64,000 nucleotides of DNA from Parelaphostrongylus tenuis (GCA_019055375.1 JAHQIW010006249.1:21115-85114); one strand, 5' to 3'; shown: positions 1 to 9,674, numbered from the stretch's first letter. Notes: a model not told the origin generated them from the sequence alone. Made by a program: numbers and translations.

Positions 1-61
1 GTATCATCGTACACTATGCCATCACCACATACTCCTCCTTGCTACAATGCAGGGCTTAATG

Positions 62-129
62 TGGGGCGCGGGTCACTGATGAGGAGGCCCGAAACCTCCG
101 AAACACCGGTGTATGGCCCTGGCGTACCA
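62..129 (+). ncRNA. Hammerhead ribozyme motif, type I with short stem III
   Basis: All conserved core elements are present in order: CTGATGA at 76-82, a 5-bp stem II (83-87 with 95-99, loop 88-94), GAAA at 100-103, a short stem III (103-105 with 110-112 around a CCGG loop) and a GTA cleavage triplet at 111-113. The predicted cut is between 113 and 114. Stem I pairs 70-75 with 114-119 (one G-U), has a 2-nt bulge at 120-121, then pairs 66-69 with 122-125 and 62-64 with 127-129. Ribozymes of this type are known in Penelope-like elements, SINE-like repeats and retrozymes, where they self-cleave transcripts. The flanking sequence 1-132 has no second copy here, and A-block homology begins directly after the motif. 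Activity is inferred. Confidence 0.83.
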
Positions 130-834
130 ACCTGACTTTGATTCTAGAAAAGTTTCATCTCTACGGAATCATGGATATTTATCGAAGAGACGTATTTTTA
201 GCACAACGAATGCCAAGGTGTCCCAAAAATCCTCACTTTTCAATTCATAGCTACATCCCTAGGAGAAGAGCGTTCCACGCTCAATCTATATTTGTATTGC
301 TTGCCTCTTAAGAATGTACCTCAAGAATACACATTCTACTACAAGCAGTCGAATGTGCAAAACTGGCGATCTAGTGATTTATTACACTTGACAGCACATG
401 TAAGTTATACGTCGTCAACTACTCTATGTAAGGGTATGCAGACCCCGAGAGGACTGGCTATAACGAAGGGTACTGCTCAACTGACGAGGTTGTCAAGGCC
501 AAAACAAAACATGTGTATTGGGCTCTACAAATGTCCATAAAAGGCCACAGGACATGTTGGCTCCAAAAATAATCATCATCCTACAATATATAACCTCTAA
601 GAGCAACTTATACGAAGAAGACTTTGGTATGTATTCAGAGAAGGCCTCAATAGCTTTTGCATTTATTAATTCGAGAACTAAATGCCATAGAACAGATATT
701 TTTTCTAACTCAGGCCCCTCATTTCCTTTATTCAGCAATCAATAGCTAGTACAATCAGAATCGCTAGCAGCAAATTATTAGATCGTTCCATAAGTGCTGG
801 CATTAAAGCACTAAACACCAAATTTATTAAGAAG

Positions 835-1310
835 TAATTAGAACTTCATGATTTTTATATCATTCAACTGTATATTTCCTTGCGAACATTTTCGCACACC
901 GTGCATATAGTTGATTTGAGATGTAGCTGTCTTGAGAACGAATTCGCCTGATACTCATGCATAAATGACGCGCACAGAGAAAATGTTAGTGAAACGGTGT
1001 GCAAAATCAATGGTGCTTCCTAAGGACGGCACGAGCTCGACTGATTTTCCAGATTGTCCTCTCCAGCTTTGAAACTCGTGAATCACTTCCAAGCCTTCGT
1101 TTCTGCAACCGCATCATCGCCCCAAGCTCCATAAATCCTTCGCCTCGTCACTGGCATTTCCCTCTACGCGCCATTCATGCATGAGTAGCAAGCAAATTTA
1201 TCTCCAAGACAGTTCCATCGTAAAGAATTATAGTCAAGTTGCATACCAAAATGTTCGCTAGAAAATGGGCAGTTAGACTGTACCAAAACCATGCGATTTT
1301 AGCTATTGAA
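835..1310 (-). pseudogene. Mariner transposase N-terminal remnant inside an inverted repeat (A1)
   Basis: The minus strand encodes a degenerate version of the mariner helix-turn-helix (HTH_48, SETMAR-like) region, which is clearest in the A2 copy. Here only LLLMHEWR and nearby residues are readable before frame damage. The fragment is flanked by inverted arms, about 835-945 and 1,190-1,310, which match as reverse complements. The rest of the transposase is absent next to it. The catalytic fragment at 2,822-3,200 lies on the wrong side to be its continuation. Confidence 0.6.
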
Positions 1311-2499
1311 AAAAAGTGGTTTTCACTATTTTAGTGCCGAGACTTATGGTACGACCTAATATCTTTATTTCGGTTAACATTTTATCTTGCATAGAATTTG
1401 TACTTTTGACAATCTACAGTTACTAGACCTTTGGTAGTCACTGGATAGGCTGAGTTTTATAGTACTAGGTTTAGCTTCTGGAAATGCTTTCTCAGGGCAC
1501 AGTACCAACGAGGGGTAGTTCCTCAACTTCTAGCTACTTAAGCCCATTGTTTGAAGTTCAGAGAAGGATTTGTTGACAGTTATATAGCAAGGTTCATATA
1601 ATGAGAGCACATCTTCGTCATGAAAGGATAACATATCACTAAGCAGATTTCAATAGGTAGTTTTAGTGAGAAAAGCGCTTCTGAGTCTTAACAAGTCATA
1701 TTTAGTTGTCGGAAAGCGTCATGCTCAAGGATTGAAGATATTTTCGGCTTTACACATTCTTGCCACCTATTTAATAAAAGGAGATCTTTTTCTCTCATTT
1801 GCCTTTCTTCTAAACGCTACACATATTTGCCTATATTTTACTCCCAGACATTGAGCATGTACAGTTTGGAAAAGTTGATTTGTTTAATTAATCTGAGACT
1901 ACGTCGCCTCGAGCATAATTAGCCGTGATTAAAGAGCATGGTAAGATTACGGGTGATGGCATCTTTGACACTCACCGATTATCTCTTCAGCAACGTTTTC
2001 TTAAGGAGATTGAGCGCAATACATTGCGCTGTTGGATGGAGTTGTGGAAGTTTTGCCTCTTTGGAGCCAGGGAAGGTCAAAATGAATCGCGGTTTCTCAG
2101 TCGACCACTTTCCGAAGATGCATCTTGGAAAACTGTGAACGTCAAGTATCGAATAGTAAAAAATGTGGATTACGTCTTCTGTGAAAGTGCAAAGTCTAAT
2201 GTCGCATTTTTGTGACGGTCGAAACCTTTCATTCAAGATTTTATACAGGCATACTTCTTCACACAATTTGTTCGATTAGTAGCTCTGCAATAGTCTGCAA
2301 AAATTGGTCCGAGAATGTGTTTGCACCTGCGTGCACCATTGTTGGATGTAACAATAGAGTAAAATCGGTCACAAATGTTGGCTTGGAAAGAAAGTTTTTG
2401 GGCACTTGCAAAAAGTTGAACATTTATACATAAATTCCCAACATGAACAGTAAATACTATTCAGTTCACGAGATCGACTATTTATTAACTTCTGCATGC

Positions 2500-2760
2500 T
2501 TCAATAATTAATAATTTCCTTCTTGAGCCAAACATCAGGTGTTATAGTATTCTTCATTCAACAGCTGACGTTTCGGCTGTTCGCCTTCTTCAGTGCCTCG
2601 AAAGGTCAAATTGTCTGCAATCCAATCAGTCAAACACCTCCAATACTTCTCTAGAAAAAAAAATCACCAGACCTAAATTTCAATCGCATCAAGCGCAAAA
2701 TCAACTCTCAACATACTCACCGCTTTTTATATGTGTTCCACTGAATGACTCGAGTGGAGA
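2500..2760 (-). mobile_element. Penelope-like (pLTR-like) fragment with an intact GT-AG intron (A1)
   Basis: Read on the minus strand, this is an exon ending in TATAAAAAGCG, an intron (2,597-2,720; starts GTGAGTATG, ends TTCGAG), then an exon starting GCACTGAAGAAGG and containing GAAACGTCAGCTG. The intron is defined by comparison with the intronless copy at 23,000-23,132. Known Penelope-like elements carry introns and hammerhead motifs of the form CTGANGA...GAAACGTC, so that assignment is plausible, but no reverse transcriptase or GIY-YIG domain is visible. In this copy the acceptor has changed from TTTCCAG to TTTCGAG. Confidence 0.6.
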
Positions 2761-2821
2761 CCACCGGAAGGAGATCACATAGGCTCATAATGCACTTTAC
2801 CCATCAAAACAACTATTCTTC

Positions 2822-3200
2822 AGAATGAAGACTATCTTTTTTCACAACTTTCTGCCATCGTTTCGTCAAGTTTTGAATCTGGTCGAAGTACCATTGCTTC
2901 GAATTCGAATCAAAGAGCTCTTACGTGCTTCTTCAACTTTATTCAATGATTCAAATCGGCGATCCTTCAAAAAGTGCTACATTCGGGTCGGAAAAGGCTA
3001 TAGTCGAATGGAGCGCAATCTGAACCGTAGACGGGATGCGGCAGAACCGCGACTCCGTCCAGTTCATTAAACTTTGGTTTTTTGGCACTGTGTGGTCTGA
3101 AATTTTCTCGCTGCAGCAAAACGCGCTTTCGGTTGCCCAAAGCCAAGTACTTCTCCTTTGGCTTGTCGTAGACTGGACATGGCGGAGGTTGTGACAAAGT
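2822..3200 (-). pseudogene. Mariner transposase C-terminal fragment (A1)
   Basis: The minus-strand frame from 3,197 contains RPHSAKK, NELDG, VLPHPVYG and DYSLFRPE, matching the mariner segment that normally reads DNARPHxAKK, then LPHPPYSPDLAPSDYHLF. The catalytic D of the DNARPH motif is replaced (REN). The last catalytic D (DYSLF) remains. Downstream sequence to about 2,822 resembles the end of the transposase but contains stops. The fragment is dead. The same piece occurs at 25,925-26,290, 35,570-35,950 and 50,755-51,085. Confidence 0.78.
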
Positions 3201-4246
3201 GAAGATGAAGACGAGTAATATCTAGGCCTTCGAAAAGGAAAACCTTACGTAGGAAACTGTACTATTCCCATAATATGCATGGGAGTATCTCATGCTTATT
3301 GGAGTGCTCTAGAACTTTCATTCCAATGCAGTCACTTCGCAGCAATAGGCTGACTCTTTGTTAGCATTACGTCCACAAGAACGAACCCCTTCTAATCTTT
3401 TCTCAAAGGATAGGGTTCTGAGCGACTGCCTTGAGCACTCACCAGTTATCTCGCATCTTCGAAACTATATTCAACATCGCTTGACTCACTATGAAAGAAC
3501 GAGCATCTGAGATGAGTTCAGTGTTTTTTATGGTAATATTGGGTCCGTCATTATGCAGAAGAAAACTTGCTCATGTAGTTGTGGAGATTGATTTCCATCA
3601 GAAGCGGGTAACGAATTTCTGCTTTCATGTACTGATACGTGGCCGCAACGAACTACAAATGTTCGCATTTTGAGCTATTTGAAGAGTAGAAGCTAAACGA
3701 GGTACAAAAAATCATCTCAAGGGCATAATGAACTGAAAAGAAATGAGTAGACCATGCGCATTTAGTGCGCATAAAAGGCAACACATGTCACAGTAAAAAA
3801 AAGTTGACAGCAAAGCATAAATGGATATATAAGAAATTAATACCCATTAGACAATATAGCAAAGTCTCTCATGCAACACTGTAGAAAAACTCAATTGTAT
3901 TTTTTTTTTTGCTTTATTGATCCGTCCTTGTAGTGTTTTTTTTTTTGCTGTGCGGATCTCAGCACCGCTAGCATTGAATTTGATGTTTCGCCTTTATCTT
4001 GAACGTCGTAGAATTTAGGTTGAGTTAGTCTCCTTGCAATCTCGAGGAAAGCGTGGCTGTAGCGTTCCATAAGGAGTCGCTGTTGACTGCCGGAGAGAGT
4101 TGAGGCAGGAGGGAGGGGGGGGGGATGGTGGAGCTCGGTTCCACGCGCACCAGACGAGCATCACAACCACTCGACCACGGCGTCCTCAACTGTATTCGTG
4201 GTCGAAAACTCGACATAATTTGACAAATTATTCTAAACCTTTCATG

Positions 4247-4326
4247 AGGTCTGATATGACCTCTATTGCTAGACGTAGTCGAAGGCCGAAACATTCCTCT
4301 ACCACTAGAGGTGCCATAGCACACCT
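4247..4326. repeat. Long-arm hairpin, copy A1
   Basis: Inverted arms of about 30 nt with a GGCCGAAAC-containing loop. This copy is the most decayed of the four: its right arm is interrupted (CATTCCTCTACC replaces the expected arm). Better copies lie at 27,331-27,396, 36,987-37,066 and 52,103-52,184. Confidence 0.65.
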
Positions 4327-4753
4327 TATAAAAGGCCCAAAACATTCTATCACACTATATTGAATTGTTAAGCGAGGTCTCCAAAAGGTCGATTGAAAGG
4401 TACTGACCAAAATCTATAGAGAGCTATATATGAAGAGGCATTCCACGCATTGTGGAGTCTATTTCAACAGATAAACTCCTGGTTTATAATTCTTGTTGCC
4501 ATTGTTCCTACTACGAATAGTCTTATTGAATGCTCTTTAGCGAAATCCCCATTTTTAGTGGCTACAAAACCGCCTTTAGTAGCGATAAGTCTGAATGTCA
4601 TAGTGAAACTACATCATTGTGTTGATAACGAGCCCCGACTGCTGCGTTAAAGTTTAACGAGGCGCTGCTTGACATATCAAGGCCATAGTTCAACCTGGCG
4701 ACTTCAGCGGACCCTAACTGGGCGTGTCCGAGAAAGATGAACCTTCTTTGCTC

Positions 4754-4867
4754 CGATTAGCCGCCGACTACACTACTACTTTTCGCTACAAGACGGCACG
4801 CGAATCAGTCCAAAGCTTAGCTGCTCGTATTGCAACGGAAAGTAGTACTCTAGTCGGTAAGCAATCG
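4754..4867. repeat. Palindrome with 40-bp arms, copy A1
   Basis: Arms 4,754-4,793 and about 4,828-4,867 are imperfect reverse complements around a spacer of about 34 bp. A 74-codon open frame runs across it and is partly retained in A2 and A4, but that frame simply follows the duplicated DNA and matches no family I recognise. Confidence 0.65.
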
Positions 4868-5107
4868 GGACAGAGGAGGTGGAGTCGTTCCCCACGCTGG
4901 CGGAAATGCCCATTCTGGATTCGCGGAAGTCAACCGGATAAGAGCTGAAGAAGGCTATACCATAACCTCTATTCGAAAATTGATAAGCTTTCACATTTAA
5001 AGTCGAAGCTTAACATATTCACCAAAGACTTCAAACTATAATCGTCGAACAGTGGGTATGGGCGGCTGTTCAAAAATTATTGCTTCTGACGGAGCATTGT
5101 CTGCTGA

Positions 5108-5180
5108 GGCCCTGTGGTGTAGTGGTTATCACGTCTGCTTCACACGCAGAAGGTCGCCGGTTCGATTCCGGCCAGGACCT
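5108..5180 (+). tRNA. tRNA-Val (CAC), slightly damaged
   Basis: Cloverleaf with loop TTCACAC (anticodon CAC, decodes GTG), intact T arm and intact A- and B-box promoters. The acceptor has one C-A mismatch at position 3 (GGCCCTG against CAGGACC). A TTTT pol III terminator follows within a few bases. First member of a head-to-tail trimer; members two and three are at 5,357 and 5,603. Confidence 0.8.
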
Positions 5181-5356
5181 TATTTTGGTCTCCTTTATAG
5201 AACAACTGCCATGAAAAATGCAAAAAATCAAAACATTTTCACTTTGCGGGTCACATTTTGATATTTGCTCTGGAGACTTTGAAGCAAAACTGTGAAACGG
5301 TGCTAGTATAGCAGAAACTCAAAAATAACGTCTTTTGGCGAAACACTAGTAATGGC

Positions 5357-5423
5357 GGTTTCATGGTGTAGAGGTTACAAATCTGCTTACAAAAGGTCGC
5401 CGATTCGATCTCGGCCAGGACCT
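5357..5423 (+). pseudogene. Decayed tRNA-Val, second monomer
   Basis: Recognisable by its ATGGTGTAG box A remnant and the T arm GATTCGATCTCGGCC, ending CAGGACCT. The anticodon stem is destroyed (ATCTGCTTACAAAAGG). Lies about 247 bp after the previous tRNA. Confidence 0.75.
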
Positions 5424-5602
5424 AGTTCTGCTCTGTTCATTGAATAAAAGGACTTAAAAACTTTCGTAGCATGATCAGAACGTTTTTACATTACAGGTTG
5501 AATTCCGACGATCGCACGAGGGAGTTTGTAGAGGAACCGCAGAGCGATGGAAGTACGGAAGCAATTCAAAATCACCGCTTCATGCGATCCTCCGTACGTT
5601 GG

Positions 5603-5674
5603 GGACCCTTGGTGAAGTGATTATCATGTCTGTTTTACATGGAGAGGGTCGCCAATTTGATCCAGGGGCGAACA
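5603..5674 (+). pseudogene. Decayed tRNA-Val, third monomer
   Basis: Starts GGACCCTTGGTGAAGTG and retains a TTTTACAT anticodon-loop remnant (TAC). Anticodon stem and T arm are broken. About 246 bp after the second monomer. Confidence 0.7.
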
Positions 5675-6577
5675 TGGTTTTGCAGTGCTCATTAAGGAAT
5701 AATATACGGCAACCTCTAATCGGAAATTTAAAAAGTTTACTGCAAGTCGATTATGACAATGCGTTTTTGAACTCATTGGGAAAAAGACTATCTTAGCTTT
5801 TCCACGAACTTTCAGAGACCATTAAATAGCTTAATTTTCGGCGAATCCAACACTGTGCTCGTTTTCTAAAGGACCCCGACACTGTGCTTGATCTCTAAAA
5901 GAACCTTCTTGGCGTGCTTTAGCAGCAAAAATAAAATCAAGATTCACCCTGCTGCGCATAGTCGAGCGTATTCACGCTCTTCAATTCGAAATTCTTTCTC
6001 CAAGTTTTTTGTTTTGAATTTTTAGTCGCCGCTATATTTCTACTCCTCCATGATTTTCCTTCAATTCTAATACGTAAATCTCGGAATTTTCTATGAGACA
6101 GAGAAAAATTTTGAAACAAATAGCGAAAACCGCGCCTTCCGGGGCGGTTTTGAGATCTCCGCGCGCAGTGCATTCAAGAGATGCGCGATAATGCTGGCCG
6201 AATGTGAAAGATAAAATTTATCTGGCTGCTACAGCGCAACAGCAAGGCCTGTCCAGAAATCAAACACACTTTCAAATCGCCGAAGTTCGGGCTATTGATA
6301 GATTCCTAATTGTTCAAGAGAAAAGCAGTGTCCAGCGCAAAACGCTTCGCGTGTGAAATTTAATGTCATTCTTACTGCTACAACGCACAAAAAGTGTAAT
6401 TTCGGAAAAAAAGCGCAGTGTTCGGATTACTGAGATTTGGACTGTCGAATGACCACTGAAATCCTGCAAAAAATGCGGAAAAGACCCTGCTTCTGAAAAG
6501 TGGAAAATTGTCTCGAGGTAACGGGAAAGCACTAAGTTATCACGACAGTTTGTTCAATGAACACTGCCAAACCATGG

Positions 6578-6650
6578 CCTCCTGCCGGGATGGAACCGAC
6601 GGTCTTTAGCATGTCAAACAGAAGATAATAACCATTACATCATGGTATCA
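6578..6650 (-). pseudogene. tRNA-like monomer with TTTGACA loop remnant
   Basis: On the minus strand: GATACCATGATGTAATGG (box A-like), an arm around CTGTTTGACATG, then GGTTCCATCCCGG (degraded box B). It sits 3' of the minus-strand tRNA-Val at the monomer spacing of about 245 bp. The same family member follows every minus-strand tRNA-Val of the B blocks. Confidence 0.6.
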
Positions 6651-6827
6651 CCATAATCGGTGCTTCGCCAAAACACTCATTCTTCAGTTCCTGATTTACT
6701 ACCATCATTCCACAATTTCGCTTCAAAGTCTCCGCGGCAGATGTCGAAATCTGAATTGCAGCATGTAGACGTTCTTATTTTGATGTAACAAGTTCCATGG
6801 AGGTTTGTCCAATGAAAAGGCAAAACG

Positions 6828-6900
6828 AGGTCCTGGCCGGGATCGAACCGGCGACCTTCTGCGTGTGAAGCAGACGTGATAACCACTACACCACAGGACC
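6828..6900 (-). tRNA. tRNA-Val (CAC)
   Basis: All four stems pair: acceptor GGTCCTG with CAGGACC, anticodon stem TCTGC with GCAGA, loop TTCACAC, T stem GCCGG with CCGGC. Box B is GGTTCGATCCC. Downstream on the minus strand is CGTTTTGCC, a pol III terminator. A likely functional gene decoding GTG. Confidence 0.93.
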
Positions 6901-7248
6901 GTTGGTGAATTCTGGACAGAAACCGTGATTCCTTAGTTTCCACTATACTTCCATTATTTGACGATCTTTTCTGCATTTCTAAAATAAAGCGTTTAGCAAT
7001 TTCTATAAACGGAGAAAAAATTCCCAAATGAATGACGAAACTCTCGCCCTTTCGAAGCAGCCTTGAAGTCGCCGCGCGCGGCACGATTATTAGACGCACG
7101 ATAGTCGGCGCCGAACATGAAAGATAATGTTCTTTTGACTGCTACAGCTTTCTAAAATTTCGAAACAAAGGTTTTAATGAAAAGTAAAGCAATGAATGTT
7201 TAGCAGCGATTGAAATATCACCGATGTTGGCGATACGATGTTCGCTGG

Positions 7249-7321
7249 GGTCTTGTGGTGTAGTGGTTATCACGTCTGCTTTACACGCAGAAGGCCGCCG
7301 GTTCGATCCCGGCCAGGACCT
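7249..7321 (+). tRNA. tRNA-Val (TAC)
   Basis: Loop TTTACAC gives anticodon TAC (decodes GTA). The acceptor GGTCTTG pairs with CAGGACC through one G-U. D, anticodon and T stems are intact and GATTTTG supplies a terminator. Lies 348 bp from the end of the minus-strand gene at 6,828-6,900, so the two are divergent. Confidence 0.92.
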
Positions 7322-7491
7322 GATTTTGCTCTTTTCTCTGAACAAACAGCTATGAAATTCTTTACAGTGAAGAATTTGACAGGCACGTCAGATTTCGACT
7401 TTTGCTTCCAGGACGTTGAGCAAAACCGTAAGGCGGTGGAAGTATAGCGGTAACACAAAAATCACCGCTCTTGGCGAACCAATGCACGTTC

Positions 7492-7540
7492 GGCCTTTGT
7501 GGTGTAGTGGTTGTGACGTCTGCTCTACGCGCAGAAGGCT
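7492..7540 (+). pseudogene. 5' half of a tRNA-Val-like gene cut by a deletion junction
   Basis: Reads GGCCTTTGTGGTGTAGTGG through loop TCTACGC and stops at GCAGAAGGCT. From about 7,540 the sequence switches to the CATGATTTCTAATG segment that lies near 10,626 and 31,669 in related units. The loop has C instead of T at position 33. Confidence 0.75.
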
Positions 7541-7950
7541 CATGATTTCTAATGTTTCTATTCATTTTTTGCAGTCGTATGATGTTCCAATTACACCCAA
7601 GAGAAATGAGTGGTGAGCGAAAATTCTACCTCAGGCGAGGTTGAACCCACGCTTCACCCATACGCACCCCATAAAAGTATTAGGAATCATGAGTATTATA
7701 TATCACAATGGCTATCAGCTTAACTGGGTTTATAAAGCGATACTGCTTACCCGACAAACTTGTTATATCGCAATAATTCAAAAGTTCGACTTTCTATAAA
7801 CCTCGGCACAATTAATTTCTACGACTAAATAACCAACCTCGCGTCAATTAATCAAGATAAGTTTTCTCGATTTTCATATAAACTTGTTATAGATTGGTGC
7901 GTGATAGCAATAGTAGAGACACTGGAGAATGAGTGGTGGTGAAACGGTGA

Positions 7951-8018
7951 GTTTGCAGTGAGTGGTAGCACGCGCTTCCAGTATGGGTGAAACGCGGGTT
8001 CGACTCCCGTCAGAGGTT
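7951..8018 (+). pseudogene. tRNA-like sequence, family E
   Basis: Has a box A-like AGTGAGTGGTAG and a strong box B (GGTTCGACTCC) in a T arm GCGGGTTCGACTCCCGT. The 5' and 3' ends do not pair well and the anticodon arm is not interpretable. Related copies are at 10,908, 31,950 and 56,900. Confidence 0.55.
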
Positions 8019-8377
8019 GTGTTCTTGTTCACCACTCAGTTCTCTTAGGTATGTATGAAACATCAATAACAATGTGAAAAATGCAATTAAAACATTGAAA
8101 GTTTCTTAGGCGTAATAATAATGCTACGTTGTGTAGAAGTCAAGATAGTCACTAAAGATTTCAAACCATAATCTGGAACGTGGAAGGCTAAAACGGAAAT
8201 TTTGGGACAGAAGCGAAGTGTTCGAATCACTGAGATTTGTGCTGTCGAATGACCACTGAAATTCTGCAAAAAGTGCGAAAAAGACCCTGCTCTCCAAAGA
8301 TCGAAAATTGTCTCGAGGTAACGGGAAAGCATCAAGTTATCTCGGCAGTTTGTTCAGTGAACGCTGCCAAACCATGG

Positions 8378-8450
8378 CCTCTTACCAGTATGGAACCGAC
8401 GATCTTTAGCATGTCAAACAGAAGATAATAACCATTACATCATGGTATCT
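8378..8450 (-). pseudogene. tRNA-like monomer with TTTGACA loop remnant
   Basis: Same family as 6,578-6,650, in the tandem second half of B1. It lies one monomer (about 240 bp) downstream of the tRNA-Val at 8,621 on the minus strand. Confidence 0.6.
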
Positions 8451-8620
8451 CCATTATCTATGTTTCGGCAAAATCAGTCATTCCTGAGTTTTTACTTTAC
8501 TTCCACAATATCACTTCAACGTCTCCGCGGCTGATGTCGAAATCTGACCGTAGCGTGTAGATGTTCTTATTTCGGTATAAAAAGTTCCATGAAGGTTTGT
8601 TCAATGAAGAGAGCAAAACG

Positions 8621-8693
8621 AGGTCCTGGCCGGGATCGAACCGGCGACCTTCTGCGTGTGAAGCAGACGTGATAACCACTACACCACAGGACC
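8621..8693 (-). tRNA. tRNA-Val (CAC)
   Basis: Fully paired cloverleaf identical in its key parts to 6,828-6,900: GGTCCTG acceptor, TTCACAC loop, GGTTCGATCCC box B, and a TTTT run after the 3' end on the minus strand. Likely functional. Confidence 0.93.
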
Positions 8694-9040
8694 CCCGTTG
8701 AGTCGCGGCAACACCAGTGATTCCTTAGTTGCCACTACATTTCCATTATTTGAAGATCTTTTCTGCAATTCTGCAATAAAACATTTAGAAATTTCTACAA
8801 ACGGGGAAAAGATTTCCAAATAAATAACGAAACTCTTGCCCCTTCGAAGCAGCTTTGGATTCGCCGCGCGCGGTACGATTACTACACGCGCGATAATAGG
8901 CGCCGAACATTAAAGGTAATTTTCTTTTGTTTGCTACAGCTTTGTAAAACTTCAAACGAAAGTTTTAAACGAAAAGTTAAGAGATGAAATTTTAGCAGCA
9001 ACTGGAAAATCACCGTTGTTAGCGAGACAGTGTCCGTTGA

Positions 9041-9113
9041 GGTCCTGTGGTGTAGTGGTTATCACGTCTGCTTTACACGCAGAAGGACGCCGGTTCGATC
9101 CCGGCCAGAACCT
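9041..9113 (+). tRNA. tRNA-Val (TAC), one acceptor mismatch
   Basis: Loop TTTACAC (TAC). The 3' acceptor strand reads CAGAACC, giving a C-A mismatch. All other stems are intact and TGTTTTGC follows as terminator. Divergent from 8,621-8,693. Confidence 0.82.
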
Positions 9114-9279
9114 TGTTTTGCTCTCTTAATTGGAAATACTGCTATGAAGGTCTTGACAGTGAAGATTTTAACACGCGGGTCAGTTTGACTTTCGCCTCAA
9201 GCACGTTTAGCAAAACCATTAAGCGGTGGAAGTGTAGCGGAGACTCGAATCACCGCTCTTGGCGAACCAACGCTCGTTA

Positions 9280-9352
9280 GGCTTTTGTGGTGTAGTGGTT
9301 GTGACGTCTGCTCTGCGCGTAAAATTGGCTCCCGTTTCATCGCGGCAAAGAT
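9280..9352 (+). pseudogene. Decayed tRNA-Val-like monomer, loop TCTGCGC
   Basis: About 240 bp after the tRNA at 9,041. The 5' half is clear (GGCTTTTGTGGTGTAGTGG), with C33 and anticodon-position TGC. The T arm is scrambled. Confidence 0.65.
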
Positions 9353-9674
9353 CTGGTAGGCAGTGCTCATTAGGAAAACTATGCAGCAATCTCTATTCGA
9401 AAATTCACGAAACTGTAACAGCTAGAAGAAACTTGCCTGTCACCTTGAGCAGGCATTATTCGTCTCACCGTTCTAATAGCTTCGGCTTTTACTTTCATCT
9501 TATACTACTAAATGAACTCGCCATAAAGCCTAAATCAAGGAGTGCGCAACTTAATCTTCTTTTCGCTCTTCCAGCGCTCTACGAAGAACTTCTCGAAAAC
9601 AGACTTAGCTCCAGAATCCACCTAGATTGACGAAGCCAATTAGTTACCGAAACTTTCAGTATATTCCATAAATA

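Larger units (their letters stand above)
133..5040 (+). repeat. Segmental duplication block A, copy 1
   Basis: About 4.9 kb repeated in the same orientation and order at 23,178-28,120, 32,880-37,800 and 48,010-52,900. Order inside the block: half of a terminal-inverted-repeat element (about 330-600), an inverted repeat with a mariner N-terminal fragment (835-1,310), unidentified sequence (1,340-2,480), a Penelope-like fragment with an intron (2,500-2,760), a mariner C-terminal fragment (2,822-3,200), unidentified sequence (3,200-3,900), T-tracts and a G-run (3,900-4,125), a hairpin (4,247-4,326) and a 40-bp-arm palindrome (4,754-4,867). Copies differ by substitutions and small indels. No intact gene is visible. 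The left boundary lies beside the hammerhead motif. Confidence 0.9.

Noticed and set aside
1925..2215. Plus-strand 96-codon frame
   Set aside because: Not maintained in A2, A3 or A4 and matches no family I know.
3900..3960. T-tracts as LINE poly(A) tails
   Set aside because: Two T-runs on the plus strand could be minus-strand poly(A), but no element ends there and no target duplication is visible.
4025..4345. Minus-strand 106-codon frame rich in P, S and R, with relatives at 27,022-27,259, 36,621-36,956 and 51,786-52,072
   Set aside because: The frame is produced by the low-complexity G-rich tract and flanking repeat; it shifts between block copies and has no domain.
5108..5674. tRNA-derived SINE interpretation of the tRNA-Val copies
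   Set aside because: No poly(A) or simple-repeat tail and no target duplications around single copies; regular 245-bp spacing with shared spacers indicates tandem duplication.
5937..6173. Minus-strand frame with HCARRSQNRPGR, repeated at 28,995-29,222 and 53,834-54,094
   Set aside because: Its recurrence is explained by block duplication; indels break the frame differently in each copy.
6677..7099. Minus-strand frame of 140 codons containing CGVVVITSASHAEGRRFDPG
   Set aside because: That peptide is just the translation of the tRNA-Val gene at 6,828-6,900. The same peptide, or WCSGYHVCFTRRRSPVRSRPGP-type strings, recurs wherever a frame crosses a tRNA-Val copy (for example 15,100-15,387, 41,000, 47,512-47,895, 59,701-59,998).
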